Source: DATFVA01 sp963747755 (GTDB taxonomy: Bacteria; Bacteroidota; Ignavibacteria; Ignavibacteriales; Ignavibacteriaceae). Taken from it: DNA of 64,000 nt. A program made the position numbers and the translations under genes. Positions 35,691 to 45,769 of this stretch are shown here, in pieces (positions within the stretch are counted from its first letter, which is position 1; the number at the start of each line of letters is the position of its first letter). The stretch covers positions 28,608-92,607 of the forward strand of contig CAVVGK010000019.1 of the NCBI GenBank assembly GCA_963747755.1. The letters are read 5' to 3'. Below the pieces are notes generated by a model. The model was not told the DNA's origin. It saw only the letters and a list, made by a program, of their open reading frames with translations, and did not search any database.

Positions 35691-36315
35691 TTACCGATTC
35701 AGGAATTTAACCACGGCTTCGGTTCTCGATCTGACCTGCAGCTTTTCATAAATAGAATGAATATGGGTATGTACCGTATCGGGACTGATAAAAAGTTTTT
35801 CGGCGATTTCTTTATACTTAAATCCCTTTGACAAAAGATCCAGAATTTCCTCTTCACGCTGAGTAAGGTCTTTCAGTGTCTCTTCCGCAGAAGGTTTCTG
35901 CTGAAAATATTTAACAACCTTCCTCGCAATCTGGCTTGTCATAGGAGACTCGCCGTTATAGACTTCAGAGATAGCTCGGAGCAGTTCAGCCGGAGGGGTA
36001 CGTTTAAGCAGGTAACCATTAGCTCCGGCCTTCAGCGATTCAAATATTTTTTCGCTGTTTCGTACACCGTGAGCATAATTACCTGTACATCAGGAATAGT
36101 TTTCTTAATTGCTTTTACACATTCTATTCCCGACATATGAGGCAGATTTATGTCCATCAGAATAACATCGGGTTTATCTAAAGGAATATCAATCAGAGCT
36201 TCTTCCGCATTGGGAAACGAACTAATACACCGGCAGCCTTCGGAACCATTTATAAGCGCCGCTATGCCGGTTTTTATCTGTAATGATCTTCAACTATCGA
36301 GATCTTTATTTCCAT
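35691..36315 (-). pseudogene. NarL/LuxR-type response regulator, frameshifted
   Basis: The last 83 residues (35691-35942) are an intact LuxR helix-turn-helix (LTQREEEILDLLSKGFKYKE, IAEKLFISPDTVHTHIHSIY). Upstream, the receiver can be read from ATG 36315 (MEIKISIVEDH) only by correcting two one-base losses. One is at about 36285, after VEDH, where an extra T restores L-Q-I. The other is at about 36065, where an extra A restores Y-E-N-S-E-K-I-F-E-S-L-K. The phospho-acceptor context DVILMDINLPHMSG is intact. The gene follows the equally broken propeller kinase by about 50 bases and was its partner. Confidence 0.75.
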
Positions 36316-36365
36316 TCTAATCCTTGATTTCTCCTGAAATAAATTTAGTCCATTTTAATTTTGTT

Positions 36366-39300
36366 TCAATCACCCGAACGGGTGATGTTTTTTGTCAGCT
36401 GCACTTCCGCTATAATCTCAGTACCTTCCCCGGTTCACTCTTAAGGATAAACTTTCTTCGATTTCTCTACTCTCTTTTTCATTCGAAGTCATCTGAAAAC
36501 ATCGAAGCTTTATCGGGAGAAGGTTCTGCTCCGGCGGCTTCCTTCCCGTTGTTATTACTAAACTCGCATCTATTATCTCTGATGCTGATTGTCAGCGTGG
36601 AACTCTAGATCTCATCCAACATCAACTCTGTCGCATTTGCATGTTTCACAATATTATTCAAAGCTCCTGCACTATCATAAAGAGGTTGTGTCTTTTATCG
36701 AAGAGCACCTTCACAGGCGGGATCTCCGAAGGAATATCGAGCTGGTACTTTATATTCAGATGTGCGAGGTATTGTTCTATATACATGATGATATAGTCTA
36801 TGAGACTTTCAGCGTATCATTCCTCGGGTTAACAGACCATACAATCTCATCTAGCGTATTTACAACTGGCTTCTACATACGATATATCCTCCAGGTAGCT
36901 CTGTATGGATTTTTCCTTTCCAATTTCCTGCTTAGCAATTTCACTCAACACAGAAATCTGTGTAACTCTGGCACTAAGGTCATCGTGCATATCTCTGGCT
37001 ATCCTCACACGTTCTCTTCAATTGCAGTTTCCTTCTCAATTAAGCGTGTTCTCTCTCTGATCTTCTTCTGCATAAAATAGCGGAGTACTAGTATCAGGAT
37101 AACTGCTGCACTTACGTATAAGAGTATCCTGAACTACTAGGTCATCCAGAAAGGAGGCTGAACAATAAGTGAAACTGATGTGCTCGTGTTATTCCATATG
37201 CTGTCGTTATTAGACGCTTTAACTCTTATTGTATACTGACTGGGATCAAGGTTAGTGTAACTTGCGTACCTTTGATCTGCTGATACGAAATGCTAGTCCT
37301 TATCAAACTCTTCCAGCTTATAGGCGTACCTGTTTTTTTCAGGCACTGTATAGTTCAACGCTACAAACCAAACGAAAAAAAGTTCTGCGAATAGGACAAC
37401 TGATTTTACTGGTATCCGAAAATACATTCGGGAGGTCAACTGGCTTATCGAAAACCTTAAAGGAAGTAAGGTAAACAGGAGGTCTGAAATTATTATTTTT
37501 AATATCGTCAGGGGAAAACGCACTGAATCTGTTAACCCTCCGAAGAAAAGCTCGCTGAACTGCTGCGGTAATAAGCTCTCTGTATAAACTCATTACTCTG
37601 CAGGCTGTCTTCAACATCGAAGTTCTTAAATTTACCGACGATATATTGAATCTTGATATCTCGAGGTTTGTACTCAGCTAGAGGTTCTCACTCGTGTCAG
37701 GAAGTATACCATACACTATATTATTAGGAAGTCCATCCTGCTCTCTGAAAAAACTAATAGAATCAGCTGCTGGGTCAAGCTTGCATAATCCCCTTCCATA
37801 TGTTCCGATCCAGACGATACTATCCGGATCTTCATAAACACAAAAAACTCCGTTATCATTAACGCTGTTGTTAAACTCAGAAAGCGAAGGATCGTAACTG
37901 AAAGTATCAGATACAGTATCAAGACGGCACAATCCACTCCTTAACGTTCCCACCATAGACCGCTTTTTCTTCCATAATTTATGGTGGTTACAGTACCGCT
38001 AAAACACTTTCAGAATCTGTTTCAGCTGGGTAATGCTTGAAGGTTTTCCTGCTGATATCGAATTCATCGACACCGCTGGTTAAATATCCTATCCATATTA
38101 CATTTTTAGCTGAATCAAAATACAAGGTAGTGATCTGGTTATCGGCAGGACTGTTTTTATTTTTTTCATCGTGCAGGTAACCTGTAAATGTATTCTTCTT
38201 TTTATTCAGACAGGTAAGGCCCCCTTCCGTGCTCACTCAGATGAGCTCATCTTTTGATTTGCAGAGCGAAATGATTTTACTGCTGCTTAAGCTGCGCTTT
38301 CCTGATTCAGCACTGTAGACAGATAAAAGACGGCGGTGAATACTCGGGCGGCTGGACTTAGGCGAATATTGTTTCAAGCTTTTGTTATACGTCCAACTCA
38401 GAGGAATCTATCATCATCCTCAAGGAAAGATGATACAAGGTCGCTATCGGAGCTACCTGAGCCTCCATAATGTTTAAACCTGTTCTTTCTATAGTCGTAT
38501 ACTCTAACGCTGTTTGTGAATGTACTGATCCATATAATATTGACCTATCCTGGTAAAGACTAATAACGGGACTTGAAAACTGTTTTTCAAATGTTCTTGT
38601 GCTCGGCGAATATATTAAAGTGCGTCATCATATGCACTCACCATATATTTCCTCTAAAATCCTCTATGATTGAAGAGATAAAATTTCCACCTCAGATGAA
38701 CTCGGATCATGTTTTTTTACTGCTCCGGATTTTGTATCAAGATTGTCAGCTCCTTCCCCAGGTTCCTATCCAGAGGATGCTGTTACGGTCAAGGGCAAGC
38801 GACCTGATATCATCATAGGCGATTGTTTTAGGATCATTATCTTTGTGGTGAAAAGACTCCACCCTGACCTGCTCATTAAAAGGATCTGTATACGAGAGCC
38901 TGAACGAACCGGATGAAGTACCAATAAACAGCCTGCCGCTGTTATCGCTGCAGATCGCCTTGATATGGATTCGCTGAAGGGCGGGTTCCTTCTCATCAAG
39001 AAAGATACGCTTAAACTTCCCCGATTTTTTATCATATACATTGAGTCCGTTATTTGTACCAACCCAGGTATTACCTGCCGGATCATCAAACAGGCATAGA
39101 ATCCTATTATCGCTGAGCGTTGCCGGGTTGTTCTTCATATGCCGATGATGGTAAAATTTATTATCGGCGATATCATAGCGGTCAAGTCCCCCGTTTACAG
39201 TTCCTACCCAAAGGCTGCCGTCATTCTCTCCAAGCAGGCTGATGATCGTATTATTAACCAGAGAAGCAGTATCGGAAGGATTGTTTTTAAATACTTTAAT

Positions 39301-39531
39301 TGAATACCCATCGAACCTGTTAAGACCGTCATCAGTGCCGAACCACATAAATCCCTTATTATCCTGTTCGATAGACCATACGATTGACTGCGAAAGTCCC
39401 TGATCCAGCCAAATCTTATCATAACTTAAACCATTAAGACTGTTATCCTGTGCCCATAGAAGAAAAGGAAACAGCAGGAGAAGTGAGCGAAGCGGGAGGA
39501 ATCCTTTTTTAAAGTTGAAGTACAGCGCCAT
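36366..39531 (-). pseudogene. Two-component propeller histidine kinase, heavily decayed
   Basis: From ATG 39531 an intact 261-residue stretch gives a signal peptide and Reg_prop propeller blades (DQGLSQSIVWSIEQDNKGFM, WFGTDDGLNRFDGYS, LWVGTVNGGLDRYD, TWVGTNNGLNVYD). Further blades appear in other frames (37988-38236, 37678-37956), then the Y_Y_Y-like segment (RPPVYLTSFKVFDKPVDLP), a HisKA_3 region near 36990 (RVRIARDMHDDLSARVTQIS) and a HATPase near 36650 (LNNIVKHANATELML). The C-terminus (EGTEIIAEVQLTKN) ends at 36366. At least six frame changes or stops separate these parts. The intact gene would have been a surface-sensing kinase typical of polysaccharide-responsive systems. Confidence 0.75.
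36367..36386 (-). promoter_or_regulatory. Perfect palindrome upstream of the LuxR-type regulator
   Basis: ATCACCC and GGGTGAT with a GAAC centre (36369-36386) lie about 55-70 bases before the regulator start at 36315. The same bases also encode the last codons of the decayed kinase (ITRSGD). Imperfect versions precede two T9SS genes. Confidence 0.4.
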
Positions 39532-39650
39532 AGAATTAAATAATAATTCACTATGAAATTAATTTAAGCTAAAATACTTAAAAAGATATCAAAGGCAATA
39601 TTGAAATTGAATTCCGCAAATCATTATGTACACTTCTCCTGCCGAACGTA

Positions 39651-42140
39651 TTAACGGAGCAGCATCATCTTTTTAGTAAGACTATGTCCATTCATTTCGA
39701 TCCTGTAATAATATACACCGCTGCTCAGATCAGCAGAGTTAAAATTCACGTGATGATTACCGGCTTTCATCACTCCGTTCACGAGAACCGCTACTTCCTG
39801 TCCCAGCACATTATAAACGTTCAGTCGGACGAATCCATCGTCAGGAATAGAATAGTTTATATCTGTAGAGGGGTTAAAAGGATTAGGATAATTCTGTGAA
39901 AGGCTGTATACCTTCGGGCGATCAAAGCTGATTTCAACAATCTTTGAGTACTCAAAACTACCGCTAAAATCAACTTGCTTTAATCGATAACAATACTGTC
40001 CGGAAGTACCGGGATTATCCTCATACTTATAAATATGAGTTTTAGATGAAGTTCCATTTCCATGCACAAAACCTATTTTAATCCAGGAACTCTGCTCATC
40101 GCCGGCAGCAGTCTCCCTCTCAACATCAAAACCGCGGTTATTCGTCTCAGTTGAGGTGCTCCAGGTAAGCATCACCTTATCATTAATGACACCCGCAGTG
40201 AACGACGAAAGTTCGACAGGTGTTACATAATTATTCTTAAGTATTACGCCCGAATTGCCGACGATGAACCCTGTATTTTCATTGGAGAATGATATTGAAT
40301 GCAAATAATCAATCAACGAAATACCCGCTGAACTTTCCCAAGCATCACCGCCGTTAGTTGTCGCAATTATTATTCCATTGCTGCCGACGGCAGTTCCGTT
40401 ATCAGAATCTAAAAACTCAACATCCTGAAGCGGATCTGCAGAGCCATAAGGTACGCTTGTCCAGTTTGCACCACCGTCAGTAGTTTTTAATAATATTCCA
40501 ACACCATATGCCGCGCCTCCGACAATCCAGCCTGTATTTTCGTCAATAAAATATATGTTATTAAGCGGGGTAGTTCCTGGAAATGTCTGCTCTGTCCAGG
40601 CGGCACCACCGTCAGTCGACTTAAAAAGCTGCCCCCCGGTGTTTCCCATAACCGGACCGCAAACCGCCCAGCCTGTATTATTATTTACAAAGCATACCGA
40701 ATTTATTTTCTCACCTGCAGCGGAAATAGCCACGCTGTCCCAGGTATTCCCTCCGTCAGTCGTTTTTAGAACAGCCGGTGTTTCTCCGGAAATATAACCG
40801 CACCCCCATACATGGTCGGCATCCGTATGATGCAGGTTGCGAATATTTCCATTAACCAGGCACTGCTGAATCCAGTTGATTCCGCCATCTGTAGTTTTAT
40901 AGACCCCTCCGGTATTACCGCCGTTATTCGATGCTATCCAGCCTGTATTCGCATCAAGGAAATCAACGCTATAATTCTCCGTTCCGGGGCTAGCTATAAA
41001 ATCCCACTGATCCCCGCCGTTGGTAGTTTTAAGAAGCACTTCACCCGTTCCAGCCGCATAAGCAGTATACTGATCAACTGCACAGACATCGAGGAGCTTT
41101 TCTGTAGTAAGGTGATTCGATCTTTCAGCCCAGCTGCTGCCTGCATCGGTTGTTGAATATATTAGTCCATGAAAGCCGACGAGAAAACCATTCTCAGAAT
41201 CATTAAAATAAATGCCTTCGAGGCCATTAGTACCATACGTTGTAGTAAACTGAAGAGTCCAGGTATCTCCACCATCAGTGGTATGGAGAACATTTCCTCC
41301 GACTATCAATCCCAGAGTTGTCGCCCAGCCGTGGTCTGCATCAAGGAAGAATACCTTTTCGATCTGATTGGACAACCCGCTATTTTGCGCCGTCCAGGTA
41401 CCACCCCCATTAGTTGTTCTGAGAATAGTACCATTTCCGCCAACAACTGTTCCTATATTTGTATCCGTAAAATAAACATCAGTAAGCAGCTCAGATGTCC
41501 CGCTCACCTGTGCATTCCAGGAGGTCCCTCCGTCGGTAGTTCGCTGTATATTTCCGCCGTCATTAACGATGGTTCCGGTATTAGCGTCAGAAAAATAAAC
41601 GCTGGTAAGTAGTCCGCCGAAAGCACTATTCTGGGGAAGCCAGGTATTTCCTCCATCAGTAGTTCTCAAAATTAATCCCTGACCGAGGCTGAGGTCAGAC
41701 CCCACGACCGTTCCATTTAGTGCATCAAAAAACTGTATACCGAAGGTAGGTTTGAAAAAGCCATTGTACTGTTCTGTCCATGTTGCTCCTGCATTAGTAG
41801 TCTTTAATACGAGTCCGTACACGCTGGAAAAATCAGAAGCGAGGTAATAACCGGTGATCCACCCGGTTGAAACATCCACAAAAGATATATCCATCAATGT
41901 GTATCCGGGATAATCAGGTAAGCTGAGATCCGACCAGTTCATTCCGCCGTCAGTCGTCTTGAGAATGCTGCAGCCCTCTCCGACCGCATAGCCGGTATTA
42001 GCATCAACAAATATTAAATTATTAAGATTATTTCCCTGCGGTGACGGGTTCTGCCACAACCACTGTGCATCAGCTCCATATGCTAAAAATAACACTCCGA
42101 ACAAAACCCGCAGCATAAAATGAATTGAAAAGTTTTTCAT
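39651..42140 (-). CDS. T9SS-secreted Ycf48-like repeat protein
   Basis: 829 residues. A signal peptide (about 1-25) is followed by about 13 repeats with T-T-D-G-G-x-x-W and between them YFxDxNxGxxVG words, characteristic of Ycf48/BNR-like propellers. The fibronectin-like segment starts VTPVELSSFTAGVINDKVML. The T9SS sorting domain runs from SQNYPNPFNPSTDINYSIPD to KKMMLLR. The frame is intact, unlike its neighbours. Predicted location is the cell surface or outside. In this lineage such proteins are numerous and their ligands unknown. The start ATG 42140 has AAGGAGAAATA just upstream, a strong Shine-Dalgarno. Confidence 0.9.
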   Translation of the reverse strand: MKNFSIHFMLRVLFGVLFLAYGADAQWLWQNPSPQGNNLNNLIFVDANTGYAVGEGCSILKTTDGGMNWSDLSLPDYPGYTLMDISFVDVSTGWITGYYLASDFSSVYGLVLKTTNAGATWTEQYNGFFKPTFGIQFFDALNGTVVGSDLSLGQGLILRTTDGGNTWLPQNSAFGGLLTSVYFSDANTGTIVNDGGNIQRTTDGGTSWNAQVSGTSELLTDVYFTDTNIGTVVGGNGTILRTTNGGGTWTAQNSGLSNQIEKVFFLDADHGWATTLGLIVGGNVLHTTDGGDTWTLQFTTTYGTNGLEGIYFNDSENGFLVGFHGLIYSTTDAGSSWAERSNHLTTEKLLDVCAVDQYTAYAAGTGEVLLKTTNGGDQWDFIASPGTENYSVDFLDANTGWIASNNGGNTGGVYKTTDGGINWIQQCLVNGNIRNLHHTDADHVWGCGYISGETPAVLKTTDGGNTWDSVAISAAGEKINSVCFVNNNTGWAVCGPVMGNTGGQLFKSTDGGAAWTEQTFPGTTPLNNIYFIDENTGWIVGGAAYGVGILLKTTDGGANWTSVPYGSADPLQDVEFLDSDNGTAVGSNGIIIATTNGGDAWESSAGISLIDYLHSISFSNENTGFIVGNSGVILKNNYVTPVELSSFTAGVINDKVMLTWSTSTETNNRGFDVERETAAGDEQSSWIKIGFVHGNGTSSKTHIYKYEDNPGTSGQYCYRLKQVDFSGSFEYSKIVEISFDRPKVYSLSQNYPNPFNPSTDINYSIPDDGFVRLNVYNVLGQEVAVLVNGVMKAGNHHVNFNSADLSSGVYYYRIEMNGHSLTKKMMLLR

Positions 42141-42241
42141 TATTTCTCCTTAAAGTATTACTAAAGTTGGGTGATATACTTAAAAAAGGACATTTGCCGA
42201 ATCCTTCAGTTGTTTAAAATCCTACAGAGACTAATGATTTA

Positions 42242-42261
42242 CAATCACCCGAATGGTGTAT
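42242..42261 (-). promoter_or_regulatory. CAATCACCC-type site upstream of the Ycf48-like gene
   Basis: CAATCACCCGAATGGTG lies about 100 bases before the start at 42140. Its left half is identical to the perfect palindrome at 36367. The right half is degenerate. Confidence 0.3.
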
Positions 42262-42289
42262 ATTGGCGGTATACCGGATGAGGCTCCGG

Positions 42290-42495
42290 AGGTTGGATCG
42301 GCAGAGTAACAAATATGTAACCCCGAGCGGGGTTAGGAATATAAATGCTGAGGGAAGGATGCGGCTAAAGCCGGGGGGAGCATTATTTGTTTAAGTGGTC
42401 CGTTGCTTGAAAGCAACGGCAATGGAAGGTTAAACACGATGATAATGCAAGAGAGTGATAGGCTGCTATATTGCCGTCGCGTTTTAACCGACGGG
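42290..42495. repeat. Cluster of extragenic palindromes
   Basis: In order: GTTACAAATATGTAAC directly followed by CCCGAGCGGGG, then CGGCTAAAGCCG, CCGTTGCTTGAAAGCAACGG with tail CAAT, and the inverted CCGTCGCGTTTTAACCGACGG type. The last palindrome overlaps the 3' end of the receiver gene at 42484. Otherwise the gap 42141-42483 holds no gene. Confidence 0.8.
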
Positions 42496-42849
42496 AGAAT
42501 CATCCTTTTTAAAATTAATCCAATCATAAAATTCATACAATAAGCCCTTCGGTATCACTCTTTTTATCCCCAGGCTTTCGGCCGTTTCTGAGAAAAATCT
42601 ATCTTCAAAATTCGTTAAGAGTACAACTTCAGCAGCGGGAAACTCCTCCATCAGCTCTTTCGCAGCACTGAATCCGTTCATATTTTTCAGTTGAAGATCA
42701 ATCACGACAATATCCGGCAGGCAGTTTTTATAATCTCTGTTAAGACTGATTTCTTCATTATGATCAAAATATACATCGCCATGATTACTTATCAATTCCA
42801 TTAAGTATTTTCTGAAGTCCTTATTCTCTTCGACTACGAGGAATCTCAT
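42484..42849 (-). CDS. Stand-alone receiver-domain protein
   Basis: 121 residues from ATG 42849 (MRFLVVEENKDFRK), chosen because AAGG lies just upstream and the protein then begins at strand beta-1; a longer open frame to 42984 reads through operator-like DNA. Phospho-acceptor in VVIDLQLKNMNGF, threonine in LLTNFED, lysine in VIPKGLL. The usual acidic pair is EE. The last codons (DDSPVG) are encoded by a gap palindrome, so the natural C-terminus may have been replaced. It follows the kinase/NarL pair on the same strand and may be part of that pathway. Confidence 0.75.
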   Translation of the reverse strand: MRFLVVEENKDFRKYLMELISNHGDVYFDHNEEISLNRDYKNCLPDIVVIDLQLKNMNGFSAAKELMEEFPAAEVVLLTNFEDRFFSETAESLGIKRVIPKGLLYEFYDWINFKKDDSPVG

Positions 42850-42942
42850 AGACCTTGCTCTCATCAAATGAATTATTCCCTGCGGTATATATATATCTCG
42901 ATTACAATTAACCGGAACTAAAATATGGGGTGAGGAGGCGGA

Positions 42943-42984
42943 ATGAATGAGTGTGAACGCACTTTCTACCGTGCGTAAACGCAC
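42943..42984. promoter_or_regulatory. Conserved 42-base element with palindrome GTGCGTAAACGCAC
   Basis: The 14-bp palindrome at 42971-42984 is preceded at 42953 by the half-like GTGAACGCAC. A second copy of the whole element at 47807-47848 matches at 36 of 42 positions (counted by hand). It lies between the NarL-type regulator gene and the receiver gene. Confidence 0.5.
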
Positions 42985-42987
42985 TAT

Positions 42988-43659
42988 TTATAATAATATA
43001 TCTTTATTCCGGAGGGCATATTTTAAGAGATCCTTTGAGCCTTCCAGCCGGAGTTTGTGTGTGATGTTTACTTTGTGATTCTCTATCGTTCTTTTCGAAA
43101 GAAAGAGCGCGTCCGCTATTTCATTATTCGATTTTAATTCGGCCACAAGAGAAAGTATTTTCCTTTCGACTGCAGTAAGACAATTTGGTAGGCCGGCCGT
43201 TTTATCATTTCCGGAATGATCAGTTAACTTCTCCACAAGTACCCCGGAAAGACTCTTGCTCACAAATGTCCTGCCCGAAACCACTTCGTGAACCGCATCA
43301 ATAATATCCGGAACCGCGTCATCTTTTAAAACATAACCTTTCACGCCCTCAGCCAGAGCTTTAAGAAATATTTTCTGCTCATTATGCATCGTCAGAAGGA
43401 TCACCGGAGTTCCTGACTTCTGCTCACGCAGCCGGCCGGCAACCTCGATACCATTAAGTCCCGGCATTTGAAAATCCAGGATGGCTACATCAGGATTTAA
43501 TTTCAATATCAGCTCAAGCGTTTCGCTGCCGTTATCCGATTCGCCGACAACCTCAAAATCAGGACAACTTTCAATCTCCTGCTTCACCCCCAGGCGGAAG
43601 AGCGGGTGATCATCTGCTATCAATATCCTGATTTTATTCGTTTTATTGTGCTGCTTCAT
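42988..43659 (-). CDS. NarL/FixJ-type response regulator
   Basis: 223 residues. The receiver has D62 in VAILDFQMPGLNG and lysine in YVLKDDAVPD. The LuxR-type helix-turn-helix (LTAVERKILSLVAELKSNNE, IADALFLSKRTIENHKVNIT) is at about 160-215. The start overlaps the kinase stop by four bases (ATGA), so the pair is translationally coupled. The two copies of the palindrome GTGCGTRAACGCAC, one immediately after this gene and one upstream of the lipoprotein gene, are candidate binding sites for it; that link is inference. Confidence 0.93.
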   Translation of the reverse strand: MKQHNKTNKIRILIADDHPLFRLGVKQEIESCPDFEVVGESDNGSETLELILKLNPDVAILDFQMPGLNGIEVAGRLREQKSGTPVILLTMHNEQKIFLKALAEGVKGYVLKDDAVPDIIDAVHEVVSGRTFVSKSLSGVLVEKLTDHSGNDKTAGLPNCLTAVERKILSLVAELKSNNEIADALFLSKRTIENHKVNITHKLRLEGSKDLLKYALRNKDILL

Positions 43660-45371
43660 TTATGATCCTTTGGGTATTCAAGAAACACAGTAGTTCCGCC
43701 GGAGGGACTACTTATAATATCCAGCGCCGCACCCATCATCCGTGCGCGTTCGTTCATTCCCGTAATGCCGAAACCGTTCTCTCTGCTGCTTATGGCTGCA
43801 TCGAAGCCTTCACCATCATCAGATATTTTCATTGTAATCATATCAGGGTCAACAGTTATATCAATGAACGCCTCCTCCGCCCCGGAATGTTTGAGAATAT
43901 TGTTAATGCTCTCCTGAACTATCCTGAAAAAATTTATCTCATCCCTTTTAGAGAAGGTATTGGTGATTTCGTCAATGCTGACATGGAAATTGATTTTTGA
44001 AGCTCCCGCAGCCTTTTCCACAATTGACTCGACAGCGGTTTTTAAGCCAAGCTGATCCAGGTACTTAGGGCGAAGATCATAAATAATATCCCTTACCTCG
44101 TTAATAGATTCGCCGGCCAGATCGCTTATGCTTTTAAGCGAATCCGGAGAACTGACTTCTTCAGTATTGTTCAGTCTTGATAAAAGCTGATTCCTGATCA
44201 GAAGAAGTTTCTGTCCCAGACTGTCATGCAGTCCGAGCGCTATTCTATTGCGTTCATTCTCCTGCGACTCTATCAATTTTGCCGCGAAATATCCTCTGGC
44301 TTTGTTTTCATTCTTAATAGTTTCGAGCTCTGCCATCTGAAGATCCACCCTTTCCCTGTTTGTCCTGAGAAATTTATCAACAGCAGCCCATACTATGGTA
44401 AATACAAAAATTGTGGCCCCGAAATATAAAGCTCTCAGACTGTAACCGTATCTGGTCCCAAATCCATAAAAAAGATATAGAGCTACCTCAATTAAAGTTG
44501 ACAGGAAAATCGCCGCGATTCCCCCGATAATTATTTTTATCTCATACTGACTGCTCTTCAAGCTTTTAACAAGATAGATAAAACTAATTATAACACTTAT
44601 CATTATCAGCAGCAGGTAGTAATCGATTATATCTAAAAACCTGCCATTAGTCGTCAGGCTGTAGACCGTACAGAAAACCAGGTAAAGAAAAAGGATCTTC
44701 CAGGCAAAGCTTACAATTCTTCTATATTGATCGGCCACAATCTGTTCAATAATATAGAAACCGCCCACGGAAGAACCGATCATTGCTAGATAGCCCGCAT
44801 GGTAATAAAAGTAAGGGGCTTTAAAGACAAGCTGAAGGAACGAAGAATTAGCGAGGGCGAATACACCCAGCAATCCCAGGTAAATGCCCAGTCCGTACAA
44901 CAATTTCCTGTCACAGAAAAGAAACATAAAAAGGAGAACCACGATCCCGGATGAAAAAAACAGCACAGCAAAAATCAAATTTGTCATGTCAGAACGGAAA
45001 ATATCTTTCACCAGGTACGCAGCGGAACCAAGCATGACGCTCCGGTCATCTTCAACCGAACCTCTGCCGGCCCATATATGAAGAGTTAATTCATCGCCCG
45101 GTCTGAAGGAATAGAGCGGTATAAGATTCTGATTTCTCCCGAGAAAAGTACTTTTTGAATCGTAACTACCCAGCGTGTATATCAAACTATCATTCAGGAA
45201 AACCTGCATGAAATGGTCAACCTGACTTATATACAAGGCGGGATCCGCACCTTGCCAGTCGGGCAGCTTTGTTCTGAGCCAGACAGACTGATTCTTAACT
45301 TTTTCAAAAGCGGAGGCAAGGGACTTCACATTTACCCAGTTTCCGGAAGCTGTTGTGTCGCTTATCTGCAT
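43656..45371 (-). CDS. 7TMR-DISM-type sensor histidine kinase (HisKA_3)
   Basis: 571 residues from ATG 45371. An extracytoplasmic beta-rich domain (SVWLRTKLPDWQGADPALYI through LTLHIWAGRGS) is followed by seven membrane segments (about 125-330) and a coiled coil. HisKA_3 (ENERNRIALGLHDSLGQKLL) and HATPase (DDGEGFD, GFGITGMNERARMMG) close it. The frame stays open upstream to 45575 and there encodes a signal-like hydrophobic segment (SVILLIIISFFTFLLRAEYT), but the codon expected to be the start is ATA after GGGAGA. The natural protein is therefore probably 43656-45575 with a mutated or non-standard start; the ATG at 45371 would lack a signal sequence. Confidence 0.85.
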   Translation of the reverse strand: MQISDTTASGNWVNVKSLASAFEKVKNQSVWLRTKLPDWQGADPALYISQVDHFMQVFLNDSLIYTLGSYDSKSTFLGRNQNLIPLYSFRPGDELTLHIWAGRGSVEDDRSVMLGSAAYLVKDIFRSDMTNLIFAVLFFSSGIVVLLFMFLFCDRKLLYGLGIYLGLLGVFALANSSFLQLVFKAPYFYYHAGYLAMIGSSVGGFYIIEQIVADQYRRIVSFAWKILFLYLVFCTVYSLTTNGRFLDIIDYYLLLIMISVIISFIYLVKSLKSSQYEIKIIIGGIAAIFLSTLIEVALYLFYGFGTRYGYSLRALYFGATIFVFTIVWAAVDKFLRTNRERVDLQMAELETIKNENKARGYFAAKLIESQENERNRIALGLHDSLGQKLLLIRNQLLSRLNNTEEVSSPDSLKSISDLAGESINEVRDIIYDLRPKYLDQLGLKTAVESIVEKAAGASKINFHVSIDEITNTFSKRDEINFFRIVQESINNILKHSGAEEAFIDITVDPDMITMKISDDGEGFDAAISSRENGFGITGMNERARMMGAALDIISSPSGGTTVFLEYPKDHK

Positions 45372-45720
45372 GACAGGCTGTCTGTCTTCTGCGGAGGATT
45401 CCGAAAGAACAAGCCAGTCCTGAAGAAAAACAATAGTTTCATTCAGGTCAGCTGTACTCAGACGGTCGACATCATCCGGTTTACCCGTTCTGCTGTTATC
45501 TCCCGTATATTCAGCACGCAGCAGAAATGTGAAAAAAGAAATGATTATTAGTAATATGACCGAATACCTACTTATAGCATCTCCCTCTGCTAATATGAGA
45601 ATCAGGCCTCAGTCATAAAGATAGTGAAAATAATGATTTAGCGGAAGAATAAGATGGAAAATTGATAAAAAAAATATTTGGGGGTGTTCAGCGTGGGAAA
45701 GGATGATTTCGAGAGAAAAT

Positions 45721-45750
45721 AAAAAAGCCGGGGGGTTAGTCCGGCTTTAA
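45721..45750 (-). terminator. Rho-independent terminator of the lipoprotein gene
   Basis: On the minus strand AAAGCCGG, a nine-base loop and CCGGCTTT are followed by TTTATTTT. It lies 20 bases past the stop at 45770. Confidence 0.8.
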
Positions 45751-45769
45751 TTAGTAAAAAAGGGTTATT

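Noticed and set aside
36589..37080. 163-residue plus-strand frame
   Set aside because: It is the reverse strand of the decayed kinase core; the minus strand shows clear HisKA_3 and HATPase words.
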